Source: Chrysoperla carnea
Taxonomy: Eukaryota; Arthropoda; Insecta; Neuroptera; Chrysopidae
Assembly (NCBI RefSeq): GCF_905475395.1
Contig: NC_058337.1
Location: 136,049,960-136,113,959, forward strand
Direction: 5' to 3'
Length of the DNA stretch: 64,000 nucleotides
Below, piece after piece: positions 1 to 13,342 of this stretch. The stretch's first letter is position 1. Each line of letters starts with the position of its first letter. The notes beneath the pieces were generated by a model that did not search any database, was not told where the DNA came from, and saw only the letters and a list, made by a program, of their open reading frames with translations. Both the position numbers and the translations under genes were made by a program.

Positions 1-90
1 ATATTTTTCTGTGAATCTTTTTCAAAATCTTTTAACGGGAAGTTTTCGAGGTAACACTTATACAACTGTAAAGTATGTGCAACTTTGATC

Positions 91-400
91 GAAAACTACC
101 CGTTAAAAAATCTTGTCTTCGTGAGAGCTTTTGATCAGAACGATCTGAAGAACATTTTGAGGGCGCTTTGAAAAAGTTTCATAGAAATTCATTTTCCTAA
201 TCATATACTATAACTATAATGTATTCATATCTTTAATCGCCGATAGCTCGAAAACTACTCGTAAACATTTTTGTGACAGTGAGAGCTTTTGAATAGAGTG
301 ATCCAAAGAACTTTTAGAGTAGGTTAGAAAAAGTTTCAAAGAAAGTCATTTTTCTATCAAATATTGCGGGGTTCAATTTACGTTTCTTAAAAAGTTTTTG
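91..400. repeat. Tandem repeat, about 159-bp unit
   Basis: Two diverged units start with GAAAACTAC at 91 and 250. Each runs through GTGAGAGCTTTTGA, a GATC-centred segment and AGAAAAAGTTTCA-type sequence. The first 90 bases contain related fragments in inverted order (GGGAAGTTTTCGAG). Short open frames here look accidental. Confidence 0.6.
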
Positions 401-3400
401 TCATCCTTGTAATCCTTGACATCCTCAAAATATCAATCGTTGTAAAATGACTGTCAAATACTACGTCTGAGCCCATATCTAGCGCTATATTTACTGGTTG
501 GTCAATCTACTCTGCTCCCATAACGGCAAAAAGAGTATACAAAATTGAAGATTTAGAAGCGGTAAAATTTTGGCCAATAATTGACAGAAGGGCATTATGG
601 CAGATTGTGGATACTTAAAAAAAAGAAAAGGTGGACTATAAGGTAAGTTTTTACCAGGGCCAAATGCAAGCCTTTTAGACAAAGACTTGCACCGTAAATT
701 AAATAAACTAAAAGAAAACCGTTAATAATGATACTTCCACTCATATACACATCGCGGAAGGCGGTGCATTTATAGTACCTACTACCGGCAAATCCTTAAA
801 TCCGGCGCTGTTTACGCCTGTTATAAATTTCTACGATTTTTATCTAACAACCCTGACATAATAAGCATTTAATTAAAAGCAATCACAATATCATATGGGA
901 CAAGCATATCATAACATATACTCGACGTATATGTTTCATTTATTTCTCTACAATATAGTCAAGTGACGTGAAGAGTGACACTGACTTGAATGAAGGTCTC
1001 CCTACATGATTAATTAATATAAACGCAAAATAATGTAATCGTATCAATATCACATGTAAATTAATATTGACAACAATAACACATATAATAAAGCCCTATT
1101 TATTTCATTCATTTTCATTCAATGAAAAACACATTTCATTTGTAGACCTTGACAAAAAATTTAATAAAACTATTTTTCACAGAAAACATTTTTCATTAAT
1201 AAGGGAGAGTAGCCATAATCGTACTGCTTAACTTTGTAGAACCAGTGCATCAAGATATACTTTTTTTGTTGTTGTAAATTTTTGAAGTGAATGAATCGGT
1301 ATAAATACGGTACGGCATCAAATTGGAATATTACGAAATTTGAAACTCTTTCCCTTTTTATTTTGCTTCTCATTGTCTAATATTAACAATAATTTCATTT
1401 CCCAATCACAGTCGTGTTCTAAAAGTTATAAAAACAATAGTTCTATTTCTCAGTCAAAGATAGCGCTCGTGGACTAGAAGTTAACAATAGTTCTATTTCC
1501 ATTTCACAAGTGGCAATTTGTTGCCATTCTACATAATCAATTATAAATGTTTTCAATTTATATAAATTTTGGTTTTTAATATAAAGTGGGTGAAGTTTCA
1601 ATTCTGTCCGGAGACGACCAACTCCATTTTTTTATCAAAACATAAAATTCCATATGTCTATACGTTCCCGAGCCAAAAAAAAATTATTTACTAAAAATTA
1701 TTATTAATATTTTCGCTGCATATTTTAAATGCAATCAAATAAATACCGTTTTGGCTACCGGTTTCATAAGTGGTCCTCATCAGTCTCATGCTATTCAGAT
1801 ATTTTACATAAGAAACTATAAGATCTCTAAAATCAAAATTCTTTTTGACAATAGAAAAAAAAAAAAAAACTTAAAATAAACATAAACATTTTCAGCAACC
1901 TTGTATTGGTACCATTTAGGAAACATGGTACAAATAACAAAAATTAAAAGAAACTATAATTAATTAAATATATATAATAGGATTTTGTCCTAAATTTGAA
2001 AAATTGGTTTATACGTTACATTAATATCTGATTTACACCAAAAAAGTATAATTTAAAAAAAAAATACTATTTGCATTAATTATACTTCAATTCAAATTTA
2101 CTTCGAAAACAGTATAGAGTGTCATGGCATCTTGAATGACATCACGACTTGCCAAACAATAATTTTTATGTATAAAAGTTGCAAGCAGTTGTAAGTAAAC
2201 AATCTTTTTTGTGAATGATAATAAATCAAGTAACCTGCTTCGTTCTATTAAAATGAAAGCAACATTAATAGCATTTGGCATGGCGTGACGTAACACTTTC
2301 TGATTGGTGTTTGTTGTCTCACAAGACTGAATATCTAATTATGGTGAATTTATTTTCTAAAAATAATTTTAATTGTGTTTTGTTATCTACATATCATGAT
2401 TAATCATTATAGAAACTCTTGTCCATCCGATTTATGCTTAGTGGACAAAAGCCTATTCTAAAATTGATCTTATAAAAAATCTCGTACCACGGTTTGTGGT
2501 TTGCGGCTCGACTGATTTTAATAAAAATTTTTTTGAATATTTGGTAGGTATGAAAATAGCTTGTAAAGTATTTTTTAACTACGATGTCCGATCTTTCTGT
2601 CTACTACCAATCTAATTAGTAAATTAAAATGCTTACCTATATCATCAATTTTAATTTCACTTTTAGTCATCTCTTTTACGTTATTTTCGATATTCCCTAT
2701 TATATTTTTATCGATATTCCCTATTGTGTTGAAATGATTGATATAACAAAACAATTTTAATTCTCATTTTCATTTAATTATAAAAAAAAACGTTTTAGAC
2801 CTTGAATATTGAAAAAATAAATAATTATTAAATTATGTAAAAATATTTTAGGTACATACAATTGATATACATATTTTTGGCGTATAAAATACTCTGACAT
2901 TTTTGTTATATTCTTTAAACTTGGCAATGAAAATAATGGCCATAGCAAATAAGGTATAAAGAAGAAAATATATATATATTTAAGTATAGTACCTGGGTAG
3001 ATTTTCAACTAAAATATATATGATAAGAAACACGCAATGTGTAAAATGATTTTCCATTTTAAAAAAACTTAACAATATTGCCTGATTAAACATTTTGTTA
3101 TACAAATACTAGGTCTGACAGAAAAGTCGCCGATAATGATTTTATATAAACCAAATAATGGACAAAAAGCTAACACTAATTTCCAATTCCCATGCTGCGT
3201 GAGTGATGAGAGTAATTGGAAAATTAAAATGTAATTCTTAATCATCTTTAATCAAGCAACTTTTCTCCGAAACTTTTTTCTGCAAGCTTAATAAATTCGG
3301 CGCCAATTGAATGAAAAAATCTTAATAAAAATGTAAACAGTTTAACAGTATAACCCCCAAATTTATTCTTTTAAAGTATTTAAATGACTTAGTATTTGAC

Positions 3401-3501
3401 TACAAAAAATTAACAATTTACGTTATTTCAGTATCTTCTAACCGAGAGCTGAATCGATCTCAATTTAAAGGTCGAATCTCAGAATTGATTTCAGTTTTTA
3501 A
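401..3501. other. AT-rich intergenic sequence
   Basis: No gene or named repeat is recognised. There are homopolymer runs (for example the A-run near 1855-1868). The reading frames at 491-682, 1170-1373, 2087-2296 and 2778-3008 have the Phe/Ile/Lys/Asn-rich composition expected of random AT-rich DNA. Confidence 0.6.
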
Positions 3502-4062
3502 ACAAGTGAAAACAAACAATTGACTGAGTTTATTGTTGAAATACCATGCATAGTCAGTGTTGATTTCTTTATCACATTACACATACAAACATGTGACACA
3601 TACATAACTGATAATCAAGTATAGTACATATTATAAAATTTCCGACTAATTGGCGCCCTCACGGGTAAACAGTGATGTTTACGAAAAAATGTTTCAAACA
3701 AAAGTTGTTTAATTTTTGATAAGAAACATTTTTTACATTTAAACTTTTGTTCTATCTCTAACGGTTTACAAGATGGGTCCGACGGACCCAAGACCCAATT
3801 GACCTATGATGCTCATTTACGAACTTGACCTCACTTTTTACGTCCTGAGTACGCTGTAAAAATTTCAGCTCGATATCTTTTTTCGTTTTTGAGTTATCGT
3901 GTCCACAGACGGACGGACGGACAACCGGAAATGGACTAATTAGGTGATTTTATGAACACCTATGACACAATTTTTTTCCTAGCATCATTATTTTTAAGCG
4001 TTACAAACTTGGGACTAAACTTAATATACTATGTATATTTCATATATACATGGTATAAAAAT
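3502..4062 (+). repeat. Interspersed repeat family A, near full-length copy
   Basis: Starts ACAAGTGAAAACAAACAATT and ends CATGGTATAAAAA. It contains the family landmarks: TTGACTGAGTTTATTGTTG, the block GGTTTACAAGATGGGTCC, a CAGACGGACGGACGGAC tract, AACCGGAAATGGACTAATTA and CGTTACAAACTTGGGACTAA. No open frame spans it, so it is non-autonomous. It is almost identical to the copy at 34879-35500. Confidence 0.85.
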
Positions 4063-6625
4063 CCGTAACATATTTTTAAAAAAATACTAGAAATACATAA
4101 GAAAAATGATAAAGATTCAAAAAATGTTTTGAATTTCATTCGATTTTATTTATATTTCTAAAAGTTATCTCTACGGTTTTTGTCTGTCAGCAGCGCGTTT
4201 AGCAAAAGGTGAAGAAATCCTAAGATAAGTGTGCATATTAATTAGTTTATTCAAATAAATTGAAATAAACAAATCGGGCCAACCTAGTATTCAGATTATA
4301 AACACTATTAAATTTTAACCAATCCATCCATAACCTTCGACCTTTAAAAAACGATGAAGTTTGCATGATTCTGAAGGTCTTGAAAATTTTTCTTTAGGTA
4401 TACAAATTCAAGGATAACAACATAAATTTTATGTTAATTTATTCACAATCCCACTAGGTTGAATCAGTGGGATGAGGAATGATGTTTATATATGTATAAA
4501 ATATGGCTTTAAATATATTTAATTATTTAAATTATAACTTTATATATGTATTTATATAGAAATAAATAATATTGATTAAAAATTAGCTATAAATGAGATT
4601 ACAGAAAAAAACAAAAACACAAAAATAATAAAGCATTTAAATCAATTCTAGGATTCCGTACGTACTTGAATATTACCTGTCTTTATTTTTAATCTCAAAA
4701 ATTAACATTTTAATAATCAGTGGTAATAAAACAACTAAACTGAACTGATTTAACATATTTTCAACTTCCGATTTCAGCAGAAAATGCCTTATTCAAACAT
4801 ATAACTGATAAGAGATAAAAAAAACAATTTTAATTAGAAAGTTGTTCCTCATAAAACAACTAAAAACTTTTGTTGAATCATTCTCTGGAAAAACGAGTAA
4901 AAAAAACCTTTTGTCTTTCGCCATGTGTCATTTTTTCCAGAAAGGATTCCCTACAATAGTTTTTAGTAATTTTTTAAGGATCAACTTTCCAATTTATTTA
5001 AAATGTCTCTTCATTTACGACAATTATACAATAATTTGAATAAGCCACTTCCGGCTGGAAATAGAAGATAAAGTATGTTCAATCGATCCGACATGGTCGA
5101 TTTAGGTAATTACTTAACATAGGGCGCAAAAAGATTAAATTGAAACGAAAAACTTAAATTTATTTTATTTATTTTTTTTTTTTTTTGAAATTTTAATAAA
5201 TTTTGAAAAGTTTATGATGTTATAACTGTTTGCTATATACTGGTTGAACCTCTCCTCTCCTGAAATAAATCTGGAAACCCCATTAAACATTAAAATATCG
5301 ATATAATAGAGAAGAAGCGGCCCATAAGAGCTAAGGTAAAATCGTAGCGGTTCTACCGAGTAAGACTTTCAAACTTAATAGTCACCTTCACAAAGTAGTC
5401 AAACTTAATAATCGCTCCCGCAAGGCCAACAAACTTAATAGTTGATCGCCACAGACTCCAGATGTCACTCACAATTATATTTCTGCTTATCCTCGCCCTT
5501 ATACTCTTTGGGCGCTCATACTAATCAATGGAAGGTTCATTTTCAAAAGTTATCCGTAAGTACTCAACCGAACCATTTATACATGTCTGTATCACATGTT
5601 TCACATGCTTGATCGAATGTTTTCTGTTATTCCAAATCATTTTCGAGCACGTGAAATGAATACCATAACAGTACCTATACTTATTTTCTTTATTTTTGGA
5701 AACTATATCCAATCTGATTAATCAGTACACAAAAAGTTTAAAACTAGTAATGCATGCTAGTAGGGTTTCACTGCGGCTCGTGATATAAACAAATTACCTA
5801 CCTAAATAAAGTACGAAAATAGTTGATACGTATTTTTCCTACACTAACTTTGCTCTGTCGGCATTTTTCATTTGAATCCAAAAAGCCAAAGTTTGACTCT
5901 TGAAATTTTTTTCAATTTCTTTAATTAAGATTAAATCGATAAATTATTTGTTCTTATGCCATTGTATTATAAAAAAACATCATTAATGATCGTAAGACTT
6001 TAACGTTTAAATTTGTATATAGAATTTAGTAAACAAACTTATAAATACAAAAAATCAATTTAATATAAACAATACCTAGTAATAAAAATATGAAACACTT
6101 ACATTTAAACAAAATTTTCCAATAATTTACCATTGAGCAGCAATTTTTGAGCAAACAATTTAATAAATAATTTTTGTAATTTGTTCATGATTAATTTACA
6201 CAAAGCTCCATCTATAACAAACAAATAAATAACATTACTTTTCCTTTTTAATCCATGAAGCTTTAGGGCGTCATCACTGATATACATCCCACATGTTTAT
6301 AGACGGATGTAAAAATAATGAAAGTTGACAATTATCTCTACGCAGACAGACGAGCGAAACAGATGATATTATATACGAATCCAGCAATGCAGAATAATAA
6401 AAATCAGAATGGAATTATTTTATTAAACTACAGTTATATAAAACAGATTAATCGACTATCTCTCTTTCTGCTAACAAGTTAAATTTTTGGGGATATAAAG
6501 AGTTTGATTAGTAGAATCCTATAAAGAATGTTTACATTCCGAACGTAAACCTTACATAAAATTGGGCCTTTTCTGCCCAGAAAAACTTTCGATACAAAAT
6601 ATGTCAAAAACTATTTGAAATAAAA
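4063..6625. other. Intergenic, with a short three-unit repeat
   Basis: At about 5369-5460 the phrase CAAACTTAATAGTC or a close variant recurs three times at roughly 30-31 bp spacing. Otherwise nothing is recognised. The frames at 4842-5039, 5521-5712 and 6105-6287 lack any family resemblance. Confidence 0.5.
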
Positions 6626-7153
6626 CAATTGAAAACACACAATTGACTGAGTTAATTGCTGAAATACCCTGTATAGAAAGTGTTAAATGTCAGTGCTTAC
6701 ATTATTTTTAATAAATTCGAAAAGTTACACACAATTATTTTCAAACTATATAATTTATTTCGAAAATTTTCGAAAACATTTTCGTTTTTCGAAAATCTTC
6801 ACAAGACAACTTATAGTTGAAGCTACCTGCCAATTTTTAACTCCCTATTTTTTATAACTTTGGAGAAAATGGACACCAAAGTATTGTCCTAATTTGCACC
6901 CTCACCCGGGTAAACATTGATGTTTATGAAATAATGTTTCAAACAAAAGTTGTTTTTATCTTCTATGAATGAATGACCTATGTTGCTCATTCACGAACTA
7001 AAACTCATTTTCCACACCCTGAGCTTGCTATAAAAATTTCCGCTTGATATCTCTTTTCGTTTTTGAGTGATCTTGATCAAGAATGGACAGATGGCCAGGC
7101 AATTAAATTTAGTATACCTTGATATATATTTCATTTGTACAGGGTATAAAAAT
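6626..7153 (+). repeat. Interspersed repeat family A, diverged copy
   Basis: Has the AATTGACTGAGTTAATTG start, the CCCGGGTAAACATTGATGTTT block, TTTCGTTTTTGAGTGATC and the end ACAGGGTATAAAAA. The GGACGG tract is decayed to GAATGGACAGATGG, so this is an older copy. Confidence 0.8.
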
Positions 7154-8119
7154 AGTTGTGTTATTGATTAAAAAAGTCTCTATAGAAGTCATTCCTAATC
7201 AAAAGTTTCGTATGTTTACATGATCCGAGGAAAATGCGATCCAAGACTTGAATGTGCTGTTGTATGTTTAAAATGATTAACTTTAAATTACAAAAACGCT
7301 TATGTCTAGAAAACGAAAAATCGCACATGAATGAAATGTAAGCCGAATTCAAGAAGAAAAAATACGGCTTTCTTATAAATATAATTTAAATTTGACTTCT
7401 TGCTATAGAAAAATTTACTGTTTGTATAAAATTTAATGTAATGAAAGTTGTTTTTAAAGCTGAAGACAAAAAATAGTTGAATTTTCTTAATTTTTACTCG
7501 TATCAATGTTTTACTCTTCCAAGCGCTTCCACCATATTTATTCTTAAAATACTACTAGAAAATTTAGTACAGTTGTGCTTGATCTTCTTGTTAAATCAAC
7601 CATCAGTCGTAAAACATAGCCCTAAAATCCATCTGTTTCGGGGCTTCGATAGCTCAGGCAGAGAGGTATTTTGTCGAGGCTTAAAAAACAAAGATTGTCC
7701 GACTTACTGCCCAGAAAACTCCTAAGATACATACAATTTTTTTTATCAATATCGTGATTGAAGTTACCGTCCATGAAACTCAAATTTTCACTCAAAATCC
7801 ATTACAATTGGCTTCAGAGTAGCGTCACTTGTATAGGAAATAATAATAATGATAAGCCGGTTAAAATGATTTTACTGACAGGTGCATAATATGCGGATAA
7901 AACAATGCGGGCTAATAAAGTGTCAAAAACCAGAATCAAATTCATTTTATCTAACATTTTTTTGTTAAATTATTTCTTAAATAGGTTAAAAACAAAGGAA
8001 AACCTTTTTTCAGATCCAAATTTTATCAAAAACACTAAAATATTTGCTCTAATCAATCTAAATAAACATATTATATTTTAGCAGAAACTTACAATTCTCA
8101 AAAGTTAGATTACATTTCC
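7154..8119. other. Intergenic, nothing recognised
   Basis: The overlapping frames at 7161-7725 on both strands have no family resemblance. The motif GATAGCTCAGGCAGAGAGG near 7648 looks like a tRNA A box, but no matching B box or cloverleaf follows. Confidence 0.5.
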
Positions 8120-8127
8120 ATTTTCTG

Positions 8128-8970
8128 CAGGGCCGGATTTAAAATTCTGCCGCCCTGGGGCACTGAAGAAAATGCCGCCCTATGACTGAAATTTTATTTT
8201 AATAGTTTTGATATCTTATTGGAAATAAATTAATTAAACTATTTTAATAGTTTTCACTTAACGATGTTCCAGCATGGTATTTGCAGTTTCTATGTTAAAG
8301 CAATGGTACAATTTTTTTTTCGACAGAATTTAACGAAAAATTAAATTTAAGAATTTAATAATGCTTACTATTAATTCCCAAAGTTTCAGAAATTTTGACC
8401 GTTTAAAATGGGAAATAATTATGCCAACGTCCCAATTTCGATCAATTTACGTCAAAATTAATATCTCGAAAGTGAAAATTAATTTCTAAATTTTTTTTTT
8501 AGAATTGTATTGTATAAACATTTTTTTCTACTTTTTCTTCAATATATAATAATATCATAAAAAATAGTTGGAGAGACCGGACATTTTACATGCTTTAAAT
8601 GGGACATGATCCTCAAAATCGCGAACTTTGTCTTTAAATATCTCGCGATCTAAACGGTCAAAAATTATGAAATTTTAGGAATTCATAAATAAAGCTATTA
8701 TAAACCCGAGAAAAAAAATTCGGCCAAATCTGTCGAAAAGTGATTTCATGCTGGTACTACCTTAAATTTCCTATATTATAATATACAAAATTTTAATTTG
8801 ATACATAATGCATAAATTATATTTCTTGAAAGATAAAATGTTTATTTAAAAGAATTAGTTAATTATATATTGTATAGAAAATGTTTTCTCACTTTCCAAA
8901 TTTTGCCGCCTTAGAAAATTTGCCGCCCTGGGCACTAGCCCCGATTGCCCCTAGTGTAAATCCATCACTG
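8128..8970. mobile_element. Non-autonomous hAT-type DNA transposon
   Basis: An 843-bp element with short terminal inverted repeats: left CAGGGCCGGATTTA, right end reads CAGTGATGGATTTA on the opposite strand. Beyond these, both ends share GCCGCCCTGGG-type sequence. It is flanked by a perfect 8-bp direct repeat ATTTTCTG (8120-8127 and 8971-8978), the target duplication expected of hAT elements. No transposase frame is inside. A similar end (GGTGGATTTAGGC ... CCCAGGGCGGC) occurs at 15301-15365. Confidence 0.88.
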
Positions 8971-8978
8971 ATTTTCTG

Positions 8979-9645
8979 GATTGATAAAAACTACATTTTT
9001 ATAAAATCACATACCGAGGGCAATGTTTACACAAGAATACAATAATACCTGTTAATAAAATAGTCTATACATTGTATACAATTATATTTATAACATTATA
9101 TTTAACTCCCCCAACATAATATTAAGACACCAAACAAATGCCGTTGTATTACATACGGAAAGTTCACTGCCCCAAATATATATTTGACACTAATTACTCT
9201 TTATTTACATATATCGGTGCGATATAATTATGTTTACATTAATTTTTTTTTTATAAATAATGTTTATTTTAGCAAAAATTTATATATATATTTATGTTAT
9301 TGTTAAATAAAAATATAGGTTCATTGTAGAAAAATGCAACAAAAAAATATTTTACTGTATTAATGACGTCACACAGTACACAATCGTGTATGGTGACATC
9401 TAGTAGTAAAGCTTCATACTTTCATTTTCATCAATATATGATGTCTATATCTATTATTATTATGTACAGAGTTTGTTATTACCCCCTCTTTATGGTGGGG
9501 ATTGGAGAGGGGTGGGCTAACAGATCGTGAGCTCATAATGATGTTAAATTTCCATGATACTTTTTGTCTACGTTTTCGAGATTTAATAAATGATATCAGG
9601 GCTGACAACGTCAGGAAAAAATTGATTATATGAAGTATATTTTTC
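8979..9645. other. AT-rich intergenic
   Basis: Nothing is recognised. The minus frame 9414-9692 runs into the following transposon end and has no family signature. Confidence 0.5.
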
Positions 9646-10670
9646 AGTTCCATGAACCTGGAACAGCCAAAGTTGCACAACCAGGTAAACAATACGGAGT
9701 TAATTAGTACTCGATTATTACTAATTAATTATACCCAAAAAATGAATTTATTACTCCATTTAAAAAAAAATTAAGACTAGTTGTGCTGGTTTCAATCGAA
9801 ACATAGCACAACTGCTCCAAAAAACTTCGTATTGGTATAAAAAATTAGTACTCATTTATTACTAATTTATGTTATTACTACACATTTATATTTATTACTG
9901 GTATAATTTTCCAGTAATTTGACATTGTTCATTTTCTTTGTGAACCTGGAACAACCCATCAACTTATCTGTTACCACCGTGGCGTTGCAGACCAATTTGT
10001 TGTTTTTAACTCATAACGGCTTTTTCATTGTTTGGATTATGAACGACATTTCAATTACAATGAGTGTCGGATGAAAAGCTGCAATTGATAAAGAAAAGAT
10101 AACTTCTATTTAACGAGTTACAAGAATGATGTGCTCGATAAACAAACAAAAAAGTGCGTTAGCAAAAGTCACCCAATTTAGGATCAAATTTCACAACAGC
10201 TTCAATCTTTGATAAAACCATCGTCGCTTTATGTGTATGCCTGCACAATGTTTCACAACAATTCGACGTCGAGGAATTTCTATTAAATTTAATCCTCTTA
10301 GTCAACATTACTGAATGTTTCCATCTTGCATAATTTTCAAAGAAAAAAATAAAAATAAAACAACTAGTTGTTCCAGGTTCACGAGAAAACTAGAACAATT
10401 TTTAATTACTTTAGAATTTTACAAGTAATAAATTAAAATTAATGGTAATAAATTAGTAATAAATGAGTACTAATTTTTTATACCAATACGGAGTTTTTTG
10501 AAGCAGTTGTGCTAACTTTCGGTCGAAGCCAGCACAACTAGTATTAATTTTTTTTTAAATGGAGTAATAAATTCAATTTTTGGGTAATTAATTAGTAATA
10601 AACGAGTACTAATTAACCCCGTATTGTTTACCTGGTTGTGCAACTTTGGCTGTTCCAGGTTCATGGAACT
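9646..10670. mobile_element. Long-TIR foldback (Mutator-like) DNA element
   Basis: A 1025-bp element whose ends are inverted repeats of about 300 bp (9646-9953 and 10371-10670). The outermost bases are AGTTCCATGAACCTGGAAC on both sides. It is flanked by a perfect 9-bp direct repeat ATATTTTTC (9637-9645 and 10671-10679). Long inverted repeats plus a 9-bp duplication are typical of Mutator-like elements. The 417-bp interior (9954-10370) has no open frame of note. Each arm is itself bounded on both sides by the phrase GAACCTGGAAC. Confidence 0.85.
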
Positions 10671-10798
10671 ATATTTTTCGCATCTTTGAGGGAGTCAAAC
10701 AATATATTGTTTGACAGCAGACAGTTTGTGTTTAGTTTGCCATTTAAAATGAATAAACTCACGGCAAAGCAACGCTTTTAAACCTGTCAGCAAGTTAA

Positions 10799-11330
10799 GC
10801 AAGTGCAAACAAATAATTGACTGAGTAAATTGTTGAAATACCAGGTGTTGATTACATATATAACTGATATTCCCATATAATACATACTATACAATTTGCG
10901 CATAATTTGCACTTTCATGGGTAAACAGTTGTTTACGAAAAAAATGGTTTACAAGATGGGTCCTACGTACCCAAGACCCAATTGACCTGTGTTTCTCATT
11001 AACGAACTCGACCTCACTTTTTATGTCCTAAGCACGCTATAAAAATTTCAGCTTGATATCTCTTTCATTTTTGAGTAATCGTGATGACAGACGGACATAC
11101 AGACGACAGACAGACGATAGACAGACGACAGACAGACGACAGACAGACAACAGACAGACAGACAACAGACAGACAGACAGACAACCGGAAATGGACTAAT
11201 TAGGTGATTTTATGAACACCTATACCAAAAATTTTTGTTCATAGTATCAATATTTTTAAGCCTTACAATCTTGGGACTAAACTTTTTAACTTACTATGCC
11301 TTGATATATTTCATATACATGGTATAAAAA
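10799..11330 (+). repeat. Interspersed repeat family A copy with expanded GACA tract
   Basis: Carries the ATTGACTGAGTAAATTG start, GGTTTACAAGATGGGTCC, AACCGGAAATGGACTAATTA and the end CATGGTATAAAAA. The short CAGACGG tract of other copies is expanded here to about 100 bp of CAGACAGACGA-type units (about 11085-11185). Confidence 0.85.
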
Positions 11331-12600
11331 TGTTTTACGCGCGAAATATTTGATGTATCTGCAGAGCACGTGAGCAAATCTCTCATCACGCGACTTACAA
11401 TTTCAATTCAATTTCAATTTCACTTAATGTACTTTTTAATTGGATTCCAAGATCGTGCGATCTAGCCCTATTAGATTAGTTTCTATGCGAATATCATAAA
11501 ATCACTTCGATAAGCCGATAAACCAGGAACGGTTAAATAATTGGAATACAATATTCGGCGAGTTACGATCAAAATTGTTGTGAAAAGTGAGTGAAAATTG
11601 GACATTATCTTGTCTGCCGTAAATGTTGAAAGAAAATTTATTTGTTGAGATTAATAATCAAAAATAATGATAAAATTTCGCTTTGTTCTTAGCTGACGGT
11701 CTGTAATGATATGGGAAATTATTGAATTTATTATTTTATTTAATTCAGTTTTTCTTTCGATCAATAAAATAACTATTTAGGATTAATTATGAAAAAATAT
11801 ATGTTTAAATATGAAAAGACAAAGGAAATGGGACACAAAGACAGCCCATTTTTGTAATTTTTAAATAATTTATAAATTTTTCCGGTTTAATATAATTAAA
11901 ATTTAAAATAGTTATTTTTCTTCGTAAAAAAGACAATAAACTCTAAAATTAATAGGAAAATGCCTTGGTAATAACATACAATTATGTTCAAAAATAACTC
12001 GAATGAAAAGCCATACTGACGTAGGTACAACAAAACTTTTGAAGACTATTGGGAAAATCACTAATGATAGGTATCATAATAATAATAATAATAAAAGCCA
12101 ACTTAGCCCACTGGCTGGGCAAAGGCCACATCTAACATCCGCCATTGGTTTCTATCTCTCGTTTTTGACGTTTTTTCCATGTAGTAGTACGGATAGTGCA
12201 CCTGTCATCCAAAAGCCCATTTCCACTTCTTTTTAGATTCATAATTTGATAATTTTAACAAAAAAACATCCACTGAAGATTAAATTGGTGACAATTTCCC
12301 TATCCGTACAAAATGATTATTCAGAAAAAATTTATCTCAAAATTTATACTTAAATCAACCATTAATACTTCCTCGAAACTTTCTAGATATGAACAACCAG
12401 ATGACTAATTATGATTAATTAATTATGGTAAATCGTTTTTTGTCGTGACAAAAAAAAGAAAATGTATTCTCGTTTCTTTAATACTTCAAATTTAAACTAA
12501 TTTGCATAGTTTCAATAAACTTTGAAAAGTAAAAGTTTGTCATTCCATTCGACCATAGTCCAAGCAATAAAAGAAAAATTGTTGGTAAAACCACCTGAAA
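11331..12600. other. Intergenic with microsatellite and a retroelement-like phrase
   Basis: An (AAT)n tract lies at about 12076-12095. It is followed by TTAGCCCACTGGCTGGGCAA (about 12103-12122), a phrase that resembles 3' pieces of insect non-LTR elements. The frame 12003-12236 crosses this junction and is not a gene. The rest is plain AT-rich sequence. Confidence 0.4.
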
Positions 12601-12609
12601 TATAGAGTG

Positions 12610-13170
12610 AACAATTTTAATCTATCCTGACTAAAAGCTCCTTTTGTAATTAGCCAATAAAAAGTTGCAGAGTTTGATGGGTGGACATCATGTTCTGACA
12701 TCAGATTGGACTTAGCTCTCCGGGTTTACTTTAATAGTCAATTTTGTTCCTAAAGGTAAGAAATAGAATAACACATTCAGTTAGAAAGTTTTTGAAAAAG
12801 AAAAATCCTTTATAGAGGACATTCATCCGTGTCCATGACTTTACCTGAACTTTAATGTTATTACCGCAGATGACCTTTATTATCCTAAATAAATTTTTCC
12901 TAAAAAATGTTCCTTTGCTGAGGTGTTTTCTTTCGATTAAATGCAATTATGACATAGATTTTCTCCGAAATCTAACGCTTTTCGAAAAAATGTTTTTTTA
13001 TGAGGATCCTTTTACCTTTTAGAATATAAATTTACAATTAAAGCAACTCTGATGTCAGAAAATGACGTCCCCCTAGAAAATCTACAACTTTTGTTTAAGT
13101 TATTTTTTCATTGGTTAACTATAAAACGAACTATTTGCCATAACAGATTAAAATGGTCCATATTTGTAGA
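12610..13170. repeat. Interspersed inverted repeat, partner of 60480-60800
   Basis: 12620-12730 is the reverse complement of about 60650-60790 (shared CCAGAACATGATG-type and GAGCT-rich blocks). 12895-13165 matches about 60485-60805 in the direct sense (TATTAAATGCGATAATG-type start, CTGCAACTTTTGTT and TTGATTGGTTAACTA-like blocks). The two halves therefore face each other, suggesting a foldback element or two nested copies. Confidence 0.6.
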
Positions 13171-13342
13171 TCACTGATCCCTTGCTTTGTTTATTTCCTA
13201 TGTTTTCCAAGTTTGAAAAAGAAACGAAAATTAAGTGGGTGAAAATTCAATTCCTGAAGTTAATCACAAACTACAAGATATATTCATGTAAGAAGGACCT
13301 ATTAATGAATCTTGGAAAATTTTCGTAATAAAAAAAACTTTT

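Noticed and set aside
7640-7725. tRNA or SINE head (GATAGCTCAGGCAGAGAGG like an A box)
   Set aside because: No B box (GGTTCGANTCC) at the right distance and no cloverleaf can be folded.
9414-9692. Minus 92-codon frame with Cys and basic residues
   Set aside because: It begins inside the terminal repeat of the foldback at 9646 and has no recognisable domain.
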